A stretch of DNA of 64,000 nucleotides from Azospirillum oleiclasticum. Lineage in GTDB: Bacteria; Pseudomonadota; Alphaproteobacteria; Azospirillales; Azospirillaceae. The DNA lies in NCBI RefSeq assembly GCF_013423485.1, contig NZ_JABFFR010000027.1, forward strand, positions 1 through 64,000, read 5' to 3'. The notes under the pieces are model-generated. The model had not been told where the DNA came from. It saw nothing but the letters and a program-made list of their open reading frames with translations, and ran no database searches. Made by a program: the position numbers and the translations under genes. This document shows positions 10,249 through 17,925 of the stretch, piece by piece (position 1 is the first letter of the stretch; every line of letters begins with the position of its first letter).

Positions 10249-10443
10249 ATGAGCGGATTCTTCGTGGTTCTGATGGCCCTGGCGATGCTGGCGGTGCTGG
10301 CCTCGCTCTTCCTGGGGCTCTTCTTCATGGCGCGCGGCGGTGCGGCCGATGCGCGCAATTCCAACCGGATGATGCGGTGGCGGGTGACGCTCCAGGGCAT
10401 CGCCCTGGTGCTGTTCCTGCTCGCCGTCATGTCCGGCGCCTGA
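10249..10443 (+). CDS. HIG1-domain 'twin transmembrane' protein
   Basis: A 64-residue protein with two membrane segments (FFVVLMALAMLAVLASLFLGLF and IALVLFLLAVMSG) joined by a polar loop ADARNSNRMMRWRVTLQG. The N..MRWRV.LQG pattern is that of HIG1/hypoxia-induced proteins, which in mitochondria associate with cytochrome oxidase and respiratory supercomplexes. A role in bacterial respiration is inferred. It is followed 11 bases later by the cobalamin adenosyltransferase gene, a pairing I have no functional explanation for. Confidence 0.75.
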   Translation: MSGFFVVLMALAMLAVLASLFLGLFFMARGGAADARNSNRMMRWRVTLQGIALVLFLLAVMSGA

Positions 10444-10454
10444 GGTCGGATGTC

Positions 10455-11024
10455 ATGGTGAAGCTCACCCGCATCTACACCCGCGGCGGCGACCAGGGGC
10501 AGACCTCGCTCGGCAACGGCGCGCGCGTCCCCAAGCACGACCTGCGCGTCGCCGCCTATGGCACGGTGGACGAGGCGAACGCGATCCTCGGCATCGCCCG
10601 GCTGCACAGCGCCGGCGATCCCGACACCGACGCCATGCTCGGCCGCATCCAGAACGACCTGTTCGACCTCGGCGCCGACCTCTGCACGCCGGAGGAGGAG
10701 AACCCGAAATACCCGCCGCTGCGCATCGTCCACGCGCAGGTCGACCGGCTCGAACGCGAGATCGACGCGCTGAACGCGGAGCTGGAACCGCTGAACAGCT
10801 TCATCCTGCCCGGCGGCTCGCCGCTCGCCGCCCACCTCCACCACGCCCGCACCGTGGCGCGCCGCGCCGAGCGGCTGATGACCGAGCTGGCGGGGCACGA
10901 GCCGGTGGGGGCGCCGGCGCTGAAATACATCAACCGCCTGTCCGACCACCTGTTCGTCCTGTCCCGCCACGTCAACGGTCGCGGCACCGCCGACGTGTTG
11001 TGGGTGCCGGGCGCGAACCGGTAG
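10455..11024 (+). CDS. pduO: ATP:cob(I)alamin adenosyltransferase, PduO type
   Basis: A 189-residue cytoplasmic enzyme that transfers the adenosyl group of ATP to cob(I)alamin, making coenzyme B12. The N-terminal ATP-binding motif is YTRGGDQGQTSLGNG; the five-helix core includes DLFDLGADLCTP, and the C-terminal active-site segment is KYINRLSDHLFVLSRHVN. Length is normal. It supplies AdoB12 to enzymes such as methylmalonyl-CoA mutase encoded elsewhere. I see no cobalamin riboswitch in front of it. Confidence 0.93.
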   Translation: MVKLTRIYTRGGDQGQTSLGNGARVPKHDLRVAAYGTVDEANAILGIARLHSAGDPDTDAMLGRIQNDLFDLGADLCTPEEENPKYPPLRIVHAQVDRLEREIDALNAELEPLNSFILPGGSPLAAHLHHARTVARRAERLMTELAGHEPVGAPALKYINRLSDHLFVLSRHVNGRGTADVLWVPGANR

Positions 11025-11039
11025 GGCAGGGACCCGCCC

Positions 11040-11663
11040 TCACTCCGGGATCAGCACAGCCGCGGCGCGGTCGCCGGGATCGGCGCTCGCGGCGAGCCCC
11101 AACTTCACCCCGGCCCGGTCCTCCGGCTTGCGGTTCTGGCTCATCTTGCGTTTGGCGTCGATGCGGGCGATGGGCAGGCGCACGCCCACGATGCCGCGGA
11201 GCTGCGCCCGGATGAAGTCGGGCGGCGCATCGGCGACCGCCCAGGGCTCGGCGCGGCTACCCTCGTGCCGGTCGGTCAGGCGGGTGACGACCTCCAGCAG
11301 CCGGTCGGCGTCCTCGAAGAACTCCACCGGCCCATAGGCGTGCACCGCCACATAGTTCCAGGTCGGCACGACCTTGCCGTCCACCCGCTTGCTCTCGTAC
11401 CAGGACGGGCTGACATAGGCGTCCGGCCCCATGAAGATGGCCAGCGCGTCCCCCGCCGGCGGTGCGCGCCATTGCGGGTTGGCCTTCGCCACATGCCCGT
11501 ACAGCGTGCCCAGCTCACCCTCGTCGGGAGCCAGCAGCATGGGCAAAGGCGTGCAGATCAGACCCTCCGCGGTGGCCGTCACCAGACTGGCGAGGCCGGC
11601 TGCCCGCATCGTCGCGTGGATCGCGTCGCGGTCGGACTCGCGGAACGCCGGGGGTACGTACAT
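11040..11663 (-). CDS. paiB: PaiB-like FMN-binding protein
   Basis: A 207-residue protein of the PaiB family (flavin-reductase-like split barrel), named after a Bacillus negative regulator of sporulation and protease genes. Seen: MYVPPAFRESD at the start, LYGHVAKANPQW, MGPDAYVSPSWYESK and VPTWNYVAVHAYG, all typical of the family. In proteobacteria the real function is uncertain; FMN binding is more secure than regulation. Convergent with pduO, 15 bases apart. Confidence 0.87.
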   Translation of the reverse strand: MYVPPAFRESDRDAIHATMRAAGLASLVTATAEGLICTPLPMLLAPDEGELGTLYGHVAKANPQWRAPPAGDALAIFMGPDAYVSPSWYESKRVDGKVVPTWNYVAVHAYGPVEFFEDADRLLEVVTRLTDRHEGSRAEPWAVADAPPDFIRAQLRGIVGVRLPIARIDAKRKMSQNRKPEDRAGVKLGLAASADPGDRAAAVLIPE

Positions 11664-11694
11664 GCGGAGCTCCTGGCTGGTGGGGGCGTGGCGA

Positions 11695-12318
11695 TCAGGC
11701 TAGCAGCGTCGTGGCGATCGTGCACATGACGATGGCGATGACCAGCTCCAACGCCCGCCACGCGCCGGGCCGCGCGAAGACCGGCCGCAGCAGCCGGGCG
11801 CCGTAGCCCAGCGCGAAGAAGAAGACGAAGGACGCGGTCATGGCGCCCGCCGCGAAGGCCCCTTCGGCCCCGGCGAACTGGGTGGAGACCGAGCCGATCA
11901 GCACCACCGTGTCCAGATAGACGTGCGGGTTCAGCCAGGTCAGCGCCAGACAGGTGGCCAGCGTCGGGCCGAGGTGGGAAGGGGCGGCATCCGCCGGCAC
12001 CAGCGCCCCGTCGGCGCGGAACGCCGCATGCAGGCTGCGCAGGCCGTAGACGTACAGGAAGGCGGCGCCGCCGTAGCGCGTCGCCGTCTCCAGCCAGGGC
12101 AGCCGGTCCGCCGCCTGGGCGAAGCCGCCGACTCCCGCCAGGATCAGCGCGGCGTCGGACAGCGCGCAGGCCAGGCAGACGGCCATCACATGCTCCCCCC
12201 GCAACCCCTGCCGCAGCACGAAGGCGTTCTGCGCGCCGATGGCGACGATCAGGCTGAGCCCCAGCAGGAAGCCGGGCAGGAAAGCGGGCAGGGTGGCTGA
12301 GAGCATGGCGAGGGGCAT
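11695..12318 (-). CDS. argO: ArgO/LysE-family basic amino acid exporter
   Basis: A 207-residue inner-membrane protein with about six hydrophobic segments. The N-terminal VAIGAQNAFVLRQGLRG and the central LTWLNPHVYLDTVVLIGS are hallmark LysE/ArgO motifs. The family exports arginine, lysine or toxic analogues such as canavanine. It is divergent from an ArgP-like regulator (85-base gap), the same pairing as argO-argP/lysE-lysG in other bacteria, which supports the call. An ATG four codons downstream (12306) could also be the start. Confidence 0.9.
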   Translation of the reverse strand: MPLAMLSATLPAFLPGFLLGLSLIVAIGAQNAFVLRQGLRGEHVMAVCLACALSDAALILAGVGGFAQAADRLPWLETATRYGGAAFLYVYGLRSLHAAFRADGALVPADAAPSHLGPTLATCLALTWLNPHVYLDTVVLIGSVSTQFAGAEGAFAAGAMTASFVFFFALGYGARLLRPVFARPGAWRALELVIAIVMCTIATTLLA

Positions 12319-12403
12319 TCCGGTGGTGGGCGCCCTTCCGTTAGCACGGCGATCCGGATTACGATCGTTAATGTTTCTTTGGTTGATTAAGGAACGCTAA
12401 GTA

Positions 12404-13288
12404 ATGCTGGATTACGCCCTGCTGTCCGCCCTGGCCGCCGTCGTCCGCAGCGGCAGTTTCGAGCGTGCGGCGCGGCAGCTCAACGTCACCCCCTCGGCCG
12501 TGTCGCAGCGGGTGAAGCTGCTGGAGGAGCGGCTGGGGACGGTGCTCGTGGTGCGCGGGGCCCCCTGCACCGGCACGCCGGCGGGCCTGCGCCTGTGCCA
12601 GCACGCGGAGCGGGTGGCGCTGCTGGAGAGCGAACTGCGCGACGAGCTTCCCGGCCTGCCGCCCGATGGCGCGCCGGTGACGGTGCGCGTCGCGGTCAAC
12701 GCCGACAGCCTCGCCACCTGGTTCGTCGCGGCGATGGCGGGGACGGAGGGCTGCCTGTTCGACCTCGTCCTCGACGACGAGGAGCACAGCGCCGACTGGC
12801 TGCGCCGGGGCGAGGTGCTGGCCGCGGTGTCCGCCGCCGCCGGACCGGTCCAGGGCTGCGACAGCACGCCCCTCGGCGCGCTGCGCTACGTCGCGACCGC
12901 CAGCCCCGGCTTCCTGAACCGGTATTTTCCCGACGGCGTGGACGCGGCCTCGCTCGGCCGCGCCCCACGGCTGACCTTCAACAGCAAGGACCGGCTGCAG
13001 GCGCAATGGACCCGGCAGGTCTTCGGGGCGGAGATCGCCTCGCCCACCCACTGGCTGCCGTCCACCCAGGCCTTCGTCGACGCCTCGCTCGCCGGGCTCG
13101 GCTGGGGGATGAATCCGGCGATGCTGGTCGCCGCCCACCTGCGCGACGGGCGGCTCGTCGCCCTCGTCCCCGACCGCCCGCTGGACGTGCCGCTGGTCTG
13201 GCAGCGCAGCCGCATCGCCAGCCGCAGCCTCGCCGACCTCACCCGCGCCGTGCTCGCGACCGCAAGGGCGACGCTGCACCAGCCTTGA
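12404..13288 (+). CDS. argP: LysR-family regulator ArgP/LysG (IciA type)
   Basis: A 294-residue LysR protein. The N-terminal winged helix includes FERAARQLNVTPSAVSQRVKLLE. The effector domain contains VAVNADSLATWF, nearly identical to the ArgP family signature. ArgP activates argO in response to arginine and is blocked by lysine; the divergent argO-like gene is the obvious target. The 85-base gap is AT-richer than its surroundings (GTTAATGTTTCTTTGG region, 12368-12400), as expected for the shared regulatory site. Confidence 0.9.
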   Translation: MLDYALLSALAAVVRSGSFERAARQLNVTPSAVSQRVKLLEERLGTVLVVRGAPCTGTPAGLRLCQHAERVALLESELRDELPGLPPDGAPVTVRVAVNADSLATWFVAAMAGTEGCLFDLVLDDEEHSADWLRRGEVLAAVSAAAGPVQGCDSTPLGALRYVATASPGFLNRYFPDGVDAASLGRAPRLTFNSKDRLQAQWTRQVFGAEIASPTHWLPSTQAFVDASLAGLGWGMNPAMLVAAHLRDGRLVALVPDRPLDVPLVWQRSRIASRSLADLTRAVLATARATLHQP

Positions 13289-13314
13289 GGGATCTGGTTG
13301 GGCCGTTGAGGCCC

Positions 13315-13332
13315 CGCGCCCACATGGGCGCG
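13315..13332. terminator. Hairpin between convergent genes (first of two)
   Basis: CGCGCCCA (13315-13322) and TGGGCGCG (13325-13332) are perfect inverted repeats with a 2-base loop, 27 bases after argP. No U-run follows, so it is only terminator-like. Confidence 0.35.
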
Positions 13333-13371
13333 AAGGCAAGCGGCCGGATGGCCGCGCCCGCCGTCTGAGGG

Positions 13372-13397
13372 GCCATGGATCGCTTGCGATCCATGGC
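13372..13397. terminator. 26-base near-continuous palindrome between convergent genes
   Basis: GCCATGGATCGC (13372-13383), two T bases, then GCGATCCATGGC (13386-13397): a perfect 12-bp inverted repeat, 9 bases from the end of the minus-strand GntR gene. It may stop transcription from both sides, or it may be a dispersed palindromic element; there is no flanking T-tract. Confidence 0.45.
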
Positions 13398-13405
13398 ATG
13401 TGACA

Positions 13406-14125
13406 TCACGACGCGAACATGCCGTCGCGCACCGCCAGCATGTGCCGCCGCATCGCCTCCCGCGCGGCGGCGGTGTCGCGCGCCTTCAGCGCGGCGACGA
13501 CCGCGCGGTGGTCGGCCTCGTAGACGGCGCGGCGTTCCGGCGTCAGGCCGCGTTCCTTCAGCCGGCCCCATTCCGGGCGGGAGCGGATCTGGTTGACGAC
13601 CGCGACGATGCCGTCCAGCAGCTCGTTGCGGCAGGCGGCGACGATCGCCTGATGCAGCGCCCCGTCCCACAGGTCGAACTCCGCGGCACCGGCCGCCGCC
13701 TCGCCGCCGGCCAGGCAGCGCTCGAACTCCGCCAGGTCGTGCGCGGTGGCGCGGGTGCAGGCGTATTCGGCCACCGACGGCTCCAGCAGGATGCGGACCT
13801 CCATCACCTGCGCCGGGCTGGCGTTGTCGAACACGCCGGGCAGGGACAGGCCGTTCGGGTCGCCGCCATTGACCAGGAAGGTGCCGCGCCCGACCCCGCG
13901 GGCGATCACCCCCTCCGCCTCCAGCATGTCGAGCGCGCGCCGCACGGTGTTGCGGGCCAGCCCCAGCGAGCGGGCGAGGTCCCGCTCGGTCGGCAGCCGC
14001 GCCCCCGACTGCCAGGACCCGTCGGCGATGCCGCGGCGGAGATGGTCGTAGGCGAGCTGGGCCTTGCCCATGCCGTCCATGGGCACCGGCGCGCGCCCAC
14101 CGCGCAGCGGTCCGATCTGCACCAT
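13406..14125 (-). CDS. GntR-family transcriptional regulator (FadR/FCD type)
   Basis: A 239-residue regulator. The winged helix covers about residues 20-90, with RLPTERDLARSLGLARNTVR as the recognition region and VIARGVGRGTFLV as the wing. The FCD effector domain follows (ILLEPSVAEYACTRA onward) with histidines such as LHQAIVAAC and MRRHMLAVRDG that bind metal in this family. No metabolic gene is adjacent, so the target is unknown. A second FCD regulator lies upstream on the same strand. In-frame ATGs at codons 16 and 19 are alternative starts. Confidence 0.87.
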   Translation of the reverse strand: MVQIGPLRGGRAPVPMDGMGKAQLAYDHLRRGIADGSWQSGARLPTERDLARSLGLARNTVRRALDMLEAEGVIARGVGRGTFLVNGGDPNGLSLPGVFDNASPAQVMEVRILLEPSVAEYACTRATAHDLAEFERCLAGGEAAAGAAEFDLWDGALHQAIVAACRNELLDGIVAVVNQIRSRPEWGRLKERGLTPERRAVYEADHRAVVAALKARDTAAAREAMRRHMLAVRDGMFAS

Positions 14126-14427
14126 GCCGCGTCTTCCCCCTTATCGAAGGACCCCCTTGTCGAAGGGCCCCTTTGCGTGCCGCCCCTGTCCTGCACCGGT
14201 TCCCCCGGCGCGTCCTTGGTTCAACGAATACGCCCGCACGCATCTGTTGACAAGACGGACAATCAGTGACATTGATGAATTGAGGAACCGCTCACAGGAC
14301 CATAAGGTTCAACAAGAACCCGTCCTTCGGCACCGTTCGCGTCTGGGGAGGAACAAGCGCGCGGGGTGGGTGTACGCGCCGTCACCGGCGGCGTACGCCT
14401 GCCCCGCGTTGCTGTGCTTCCGCGGGG
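14126..14427. other. Intergenic region (302 bases) between two GntR genes
   Basis: No gene is supported. Near the lower end are tandem C-rich/GAAGG repeats (about 14139-14178). At 14247-14262 TTGACAAGACGGACAA is an imperfect dyad that could be an operator for the downstream GntR gene. At 14361-14406 a long GC-rich hairpin (GCGGGG...CCCCGC outside, GTACGC...GCGTAC inside) may end transcription of the upstream regulator. Confidence 0.4.
14361..14406 (-). terminator. GC-rich hairpin after the second GntR gene
   Basis: GCGGGG (14361-14366) pairs with CCCCGC (14402-14407 region), and an inner GTACGC pairs with GCGTAC, giving a long interrupted stem about 20 bases past the stop. No clear U-run, so intrinsic termination is only possible. 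Confidence 0.35.
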
Positions 14428-15126
14428 TTAGGGAATCTCCGCCGGCTGACGGGCGGCCACCTCGGCGCTGGCCTCGCTGACCAGCAGCACGTGGGAGCGC
14501 ATGGCGCGGGCGGCGGTGTCGCCGTCGCCGGCCAGGATGGCGCGCACCACCACGTCGTGCTCGGCCCAGGAGCCGGCCAGCCGGCCCAGCACCGTGAACT
14601 GCGCGCGGCGGAAGGCGGAGACGCGGCGGCGGGCGGCCAGCACCGTCTCCTCCAGCTCGCGGTTGTGCGAGCCGCGGTAGAGGGCGGCGTGGAACTGCCG
14701 GTTGGCCGCCTCGTAGCTGTCGCGGTCGCCGGAGCGGACGAAGCCCGCGGCGTCGCGGTGCAGCACCTCCAGCGCGTTGCGCTCGCGCGTGGTCATGCGC
14801 CCGGCCGACAGGCGGGCGCAGACGGCCTCCAGCTCGGCCATCACCTCGAACATCTCGGCCAGCCGCTCGCCGCTGATGGTGGCGACGACGGCGCCGCGGT
14901 TGGGCCGCCGCTCGACCAGCCCGGTGGCGGCGAGCAGTTGCAGCGCTTCCCGCACAGGGGTGCGGGAGACCTTGAAGCGCTGCGCCAGCTCCTGCTCCTC
15001 CAGCCGGATGCCGGGGAACAGCCGCCCGTCCACGATGTCGTCGGCCAGCCGCTGCGCCAGCTCGTCGGCACGCGAGCCGCGCGCCTGCCTGCCGACCGCC
15101 CCGTTCCGCGCGCCACGTGCCGCCAT
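14428..15126 (-). CDS. GntR-family transcriptional regulator (FCD subfamily)
   Basis: A 232-residue regulator when started at the ATG at 15126, which follows AGGACCGGGC. The winged helix contains LAQRFKVSRTPVREALQLL and the wing LVERRPNRGAVVA; the FCD domain carries NRQFHAALYRGSHN and MRSHVLLVSE. Alternative in-frame starts are 15156 and 15168. The outermost one lies inside a perfect palindrome (15157-15178), so if that is the operator, translation probably starts further in. Targets are unknown; autoregulation is likely. Confidence 0.86.
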   Translation of the reverse strand: MAARGARNGAVGRQARGSRADELAQRLADDIVDGRLFPGIRLEEQELAQRFKVSRTPVREALQLLAATGLVERRPNRGAVVATISGERLAEMFEVMAELEAVCARLSAGRMTTRERNALEVLHRDAAGFVRSGDRDSYEAANRQFHAALYRGSHNRELEETVLAARRRVSAFRRAQFTVLGRLAGSWAEHDVVVRAILAGDGDTAARAMRSHVLLVSEASAEVAARQPAEIP

Positions 15127-15156
15127 GCCCGGTCCTGGTTTCCGAATGGGTTGCAT

Positions 15157-15178
15157 GGAACGATGCATACATCGTTCC
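15157..15178. promoter_or_regulatory. Palindromic operator candidate for the adjacent GntR gene
   Basis: GGAACGAT (15157-15164) and ATCGTTCC (15171-15178) are perfect 8-bp arms around GCATAC. It lies 31 bases upstream of the chosen start of the GntR gene. An FCD-type GntR protein binding here to control itself is the simplest reading. Confidence 0.5.
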
Positions 15179-15260
15179 GGTGCCGCATCAAGCAGGAAAT
15201 GGGTTCCATGCCCGCCGCCGCACCCTATCTTAAACCGCCTGTGGTGACGGGGGTGTGGCG

Positions 15261-15509
15261 ATGCGGTGGGTGGTGATGTTCCTCGGCCTGTGCAGCGGGC
15301 TGGTGGCGGTGGCGGCGCTGACCTTGTGGGCGTTCGAGGGCTTCGCCACCTGGAACCTCAGCGTCATGGGGGTGGTGGCGCTGGTGGCGGGCTCGGCGCT
15401 CACGGCGCTGCTCGCCATCGGGCTGATGGCGCTGGTGTTCCACAGCCACCGCAGCGGCCACGACGAGGCCGCCGCCCACGACGACCCCTTCGCCGGCCCG
15501 CGGCCCTGA
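15261..15509 (+). CDS. Small two-segment membrane protein, unknown function
   Basis: An 82-residue protein with two clear membrane helices (VVMFLGLCSGLVAVAALTLWAF and VMGVVALVAGSALTALLAIGLMALVF) and a polar, His/Asp-rich tail (HSHRSGHDEAAAHDDP) that could face the cytoplasm or bind metal. The ATG at 15261 follows a G-rich site; a GTG two codons earlier is possible. It ends 3 bases from the convergent hemerythrin gene. I do not recognise a family. Confidence 0.65.
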   Translation: MRWVVMFLGLCSGLVAVAALTLWAFEGFATWNLSVMGVVALVAGSALTALLAIGLMALVFHSHRSGHDEAAAHDDPFAGPRP

Positions 15510-15512
15510 TCG

Positions 15513-15926
15513 CTACGCCCGCGCCGGCGCCGGCTTGACCGCGTATTCGCCGAAGCGGGTGTCCTCGCGCAGGATGTGCTTGGACAGCCAGCCCGCGCAG
15601 AACTCGAACACCTCCTCGCCGCCGATGGCGTCGCGTTCGAGCTGGAAGCGGCGGCGGTAGGATTCCACCTGCTCGGTCAGGCTGTCGTGCAGCGCCTTGT
15701 GCGCGGTGTAGGTGGGGTAGGCGCGCTCGCGCATCTCCGCCTCCTCGGCGGCGAAATGGCGCTTGGTGTAGTCGATCAGCTCGTCGAGGATGGATTCCAC
15801 GATGGCCGGGTCGCGGCGGTTGTCCTCGTCCGCCAGCTTGTTGACGATGGCGACCAGGACGCGATGGTCCTCGTCCAGCGCGTCGATGCCGACGCTCATC
15901 CACTTGGACCATTGGATGGGTTGCAT
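15513..15926 (-). CDS. Bacteriohemerythrin
   Basis: A 137-residue four-helix oxygen- or iron-binding protein. All seven di-iron ligands of the family are in place: His21 (DEDHRVL), His57 and Glu61 (KRHFAAEE), His76 and His80 (TAHKALH), His117 and Asp122 (SKHILREDTRF). Stand-alone bacteriohemerythrins bind O2 reversibly and may deliver it to oxidases, sense redox state, or store iron. It stands alone between a small membrane protein and the glycosylase gene, so the local context gives no further hint. Confidence 0.93.
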   Translation of the reverse strand: MQPIQWSKWMSVGIDALDEDHRVLVAIVNKLADEDNRRDPAIVESILDELIDYTKRHFAAEEAEMRERAYPTYTAHKALHDSLTEQVESYRRRFQLERDAIGGEEVFEFCAGWLSKHILREDTRFGEYAVKPAPARA

Positions 15927-16010
15927 GGCTTCCCCCCGAAGCGTGCCGGCCGTGGGGTCCGGCCGGATTGTCTTGTCGGGAACCGTTGTGGCACCCGCCC
16001 GCCCCGGCGG

Positions 16011-16652
16011 TCAAACGCGCGGACGCCGCTGCGACACTGTGCGCGGGGCAACGCGCGCCGCCTCCTGCAACGCCACATAATGGTGCCAGATCAGCCGGGC
16101 GGCGAGGCTGCGGTGCGGCCGCCACGCCTCACCCGCCTCGATCAGCCGGGCCCGCGTCGGCGGCTCGGCCCAGCCCTTCAGCCGTTGCAGGCCGAGCTTG
16201 ATGGCGAGGTCGTCCACCGGCCACAGGTCGGGCCGCCCCAGCGCCATCATCAGGTAGATCTCGGCGGTCCAGCGCCCGATGCCCTTCAGCCGGCAGAGTG
16301 CGGCGATCGCCTCCTCGTCGGGCAGGGCGTGCACCGCCGCCACGTCGAAGCGTCCGGACGCCACCGCCTCGGCCATGCCGCGCACATAGCCGATCTTCTG
16401 GCGCGAGAAGCCGCAGGCCCGCAACGTCTCGTCGGGCAGGGCCAGCAGCCCCTCCGGCGTCACCGGATCGAGCAGCTCCAGCAGCTTCGCCCACAACGTC
16501 TCGGCGACGCGGGTGGACAGCTGCTGCTCCATGACGATGCGCACCAGACCGGGAAAGCCCGCCGGCCGCGTGAAATCACGCAAATCCGGCCCGCCGACGC
16601 GGATGCATTCGGCGAAGACCGGGTCCAGCGAACAGAGATGCGTAACGCTCAC
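16011..16652 (-). CDS. alkA: DNA-3-methyladenine glycosylase II (AlkA/HhH-GPD)
   Basis: A 213-residue base-excision repair glycosylase removing alkylated purines. The helix-hairpin-helix is seen as LCRLKGIGRWTAEIYLMMALG, followed by the catalytic aspartate in WPVDDLAIKLGLQ. QQLSTRVAETLW is the conserved first helix of the HhH-GPD fold. I chose the GTG at 16652, which overlaps the purS stop in a GTGA arrangement and implies translational coupling; an ATG at 16709 would extend far into purS. Pairing with purS is odd because purQ normally follows. Confidence 0.9.
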   Translation of the reverse strand: MSVTHLCSLDPVFAECIRVGGPDLRDFTRPAGFPGLVRIVMEQQLSTRVAETLWAKLLELLDPVTPEGLLALPDETLRACGFSRQKIGYVRGMAEAVASGRFDVAAVHALPDEEAIAALCRLKGIGRWTAEIYLMMALGRPDLWPVDDLAIKLGLQRLKGWAEPPTRARLIEAGEAWRPHRSLAARLIWHHYVALQEAARVAPRTVSQRRPRV

Positions 16653-16891
16653 GCCACCAGTTCGATGGCGTAATCCTCGATCACCGTGTTGGCGAGCAGG
16701 CGGTTGCACATGGCTTCCACCTCCTGGCGGGCGGCGGCCTCGTCGGCGGCCGTCAGGTCCAGCTCGATGACCTTGCCGGCGCGCACATTCTCCACGCCGC
16801 CGAAGCCCAGCGTGTGCAGCGCGTGCTCGATGGCCTTGCCCTGGGGATCGAGGACGCCGCGCTTCAGGGTGACGTGGACCTTGGCCTTCAT
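16649..16891 (-). CDS. purS: Phosphoribosylformylglycinamidine synthase subunit PurS
   Basis: An 80-residue protein, the small structural subunit of the PurLQS complex (fourth step of IMP synthesis). The start MKAKVHVTLKRGVLDPQGKA and the GKVIELDL and NTVIEDYAIEL strands match the family closely. It lies 38 bases after purC. The purQ and purL genes usual downstream are missing here; instead an alkA-type gene overlaps its stop. PurQ and PurL must be encoded elsewhere. Confidence 0.95.
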   Translation of the reverse strand: MKAKVHVTLKRGVLDPQGKAIEHALHTLGFGGVENVRAGKVIELDLTAADEAAARQEVEAMCNRLLANTVIEDYAIELVA

Positions 16892-16929
16892 CTCGTCGGG
16901 TTCCGTGTTATGGGTGCGATGGGGAGCGG

Positions 16930-17694
16930 TTACTGGACGGCCTTGGGCGGCTTCACGTCGCCGGGTCCGCCCTCGGGCAGGATGCCGAGCCGGCGGGCCA
17001 CCTCCTGGTAGGCCTCCTCGACCTTGCCCAGATCCTCGCGGAAGCGGTCCTTGTCCAGCTTCTCGTTGGTCTTGATGTCCCACAGCCGGCAGTTGTCGGG
17101 GCTGATCTCGTCGGCGATGACGATGCGCATGTCCTCGTTCTCCCACAGCCGGCCGAACTCCAGCGTGAAGTCCACCAGCTTCAGCCCGATGCCGAGGAAG
17201 AGGCCCGACAGATAGTCGTTCACGCGCAGCGCCAGCGCCACCATGTCGTCCAGGTCCTGCGGGGCGGCCCAGCCGAAGGCGGTGATGTGCTCCTCCGTCA
17301 CCAGCGGGTCGCCCAGCTCGTCGGACTTGTAGTAGTACTCGACGATGGAGCGGGGCAGGGCGGTGCCCTCGGCCAGCCCGAAGCGCTTGGCGAAGTCGCC
17401 GGCCGCGACGTTGCGCACCACCAGCTCGATCGGGATGATCTCGACCTCGCGGATGAGCTGCTCGCGCATGTTGAGCCGCCGCACGAAATGCGTGGGCACC
17501 CCGATCTCCGACAGCCGGCTCATCAGATACTCGGAGATGCGGTTGTTCAGCACGCCCTTGCCGGTGATGACGCCCTGCTTGCTGTTGTTGAACGCGCTCG
17601 TGTCGTCCTTGAAGTACTGGACGAGCGTGCCGGGTTCCGGCCCTTCGAACAGGACCTTCGCCTTGCCCTCGTAGATGCGCCGGCGTCGTGTCAT
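16930..17694 (-). CDS. purC: Phosphoribosylaminoimidazole-succinocarboxamide synthase (SAICAR synthetase)
   Basis: A 254-residue purine-pathway enzyme joining aspartate to CAIR with ATP. Seen: RRRRIYEGKAKVLFEG, the start of the ATP-binding lobe; FKDDTSAFNN; PIELVVRNVAAGDFAKR; LVDFTLEFG; and VIADEISPDNCRLWD near the C-terminus. It forms an operon with purS. purB, which acts next in the pathway, is on the same strand about 6.3 kb upstream, separated by unrelated genes. Confidence 0.96.
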   Translation of the reverse strand: MTRRRRIYEGKAKVLFEGPEPGTLVQYFKDDTSAFNNSKQGVITGKGVLNNRISEYLMSRLSEIGVPTHFVRRLNMREQLIREVEIIPIELVVRNVAAGDFAKRFGLAEGTALPRSIVEYYYKSDELGDPLVTEEHITAFGWAAPQDLDDMVALALRVNDYLSGLFLGIGLKLVDFTLEFGRLWENEDMRIVIADEISPDNCRLWDIKTNEKLDKDRFREDLGKVEEAYQEVARRLGILPEGGPGDVKPPKAVQ

Positions 17695-17869
17695 GGGGTG
17701 GTGGTCCAAACTCGTACGGGACCGGACCCGATGCGGGGCCGATCCCTGGGATAACGAGCACAAGGATATAGCAAGCCGCCCTGTGGAACACAATGCGCGG
17801 GGCGTCGCCTGCGGACGCCGCCGGAGCGCGTCACAAAGTGGCACGGAATTGCGCTTTTCGATCGATCGC

Positions 17870-17898
17870 TTGTACGGGAGTGCAAAGTTAGATAAAGT
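17870..17898 (+). promoter_or_regulatory. Predicted housekeeping-type promoter for the DUF4143 ATPase gene
   Basis: TTGTAC (17870-17875), a 17-base spacer, and TAAAGT (17893-17898) resemble -35/-10 boxes 28 bases before the ATG, in an AT-richer patch. GCGAGGA just before the ATG serves as ribosome site. A guess from sequence only. Confidence 0.35.
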
Positions 17899-17925
17899 CC
17901 GCTTTCATTAACCGGCGAGGACCCC

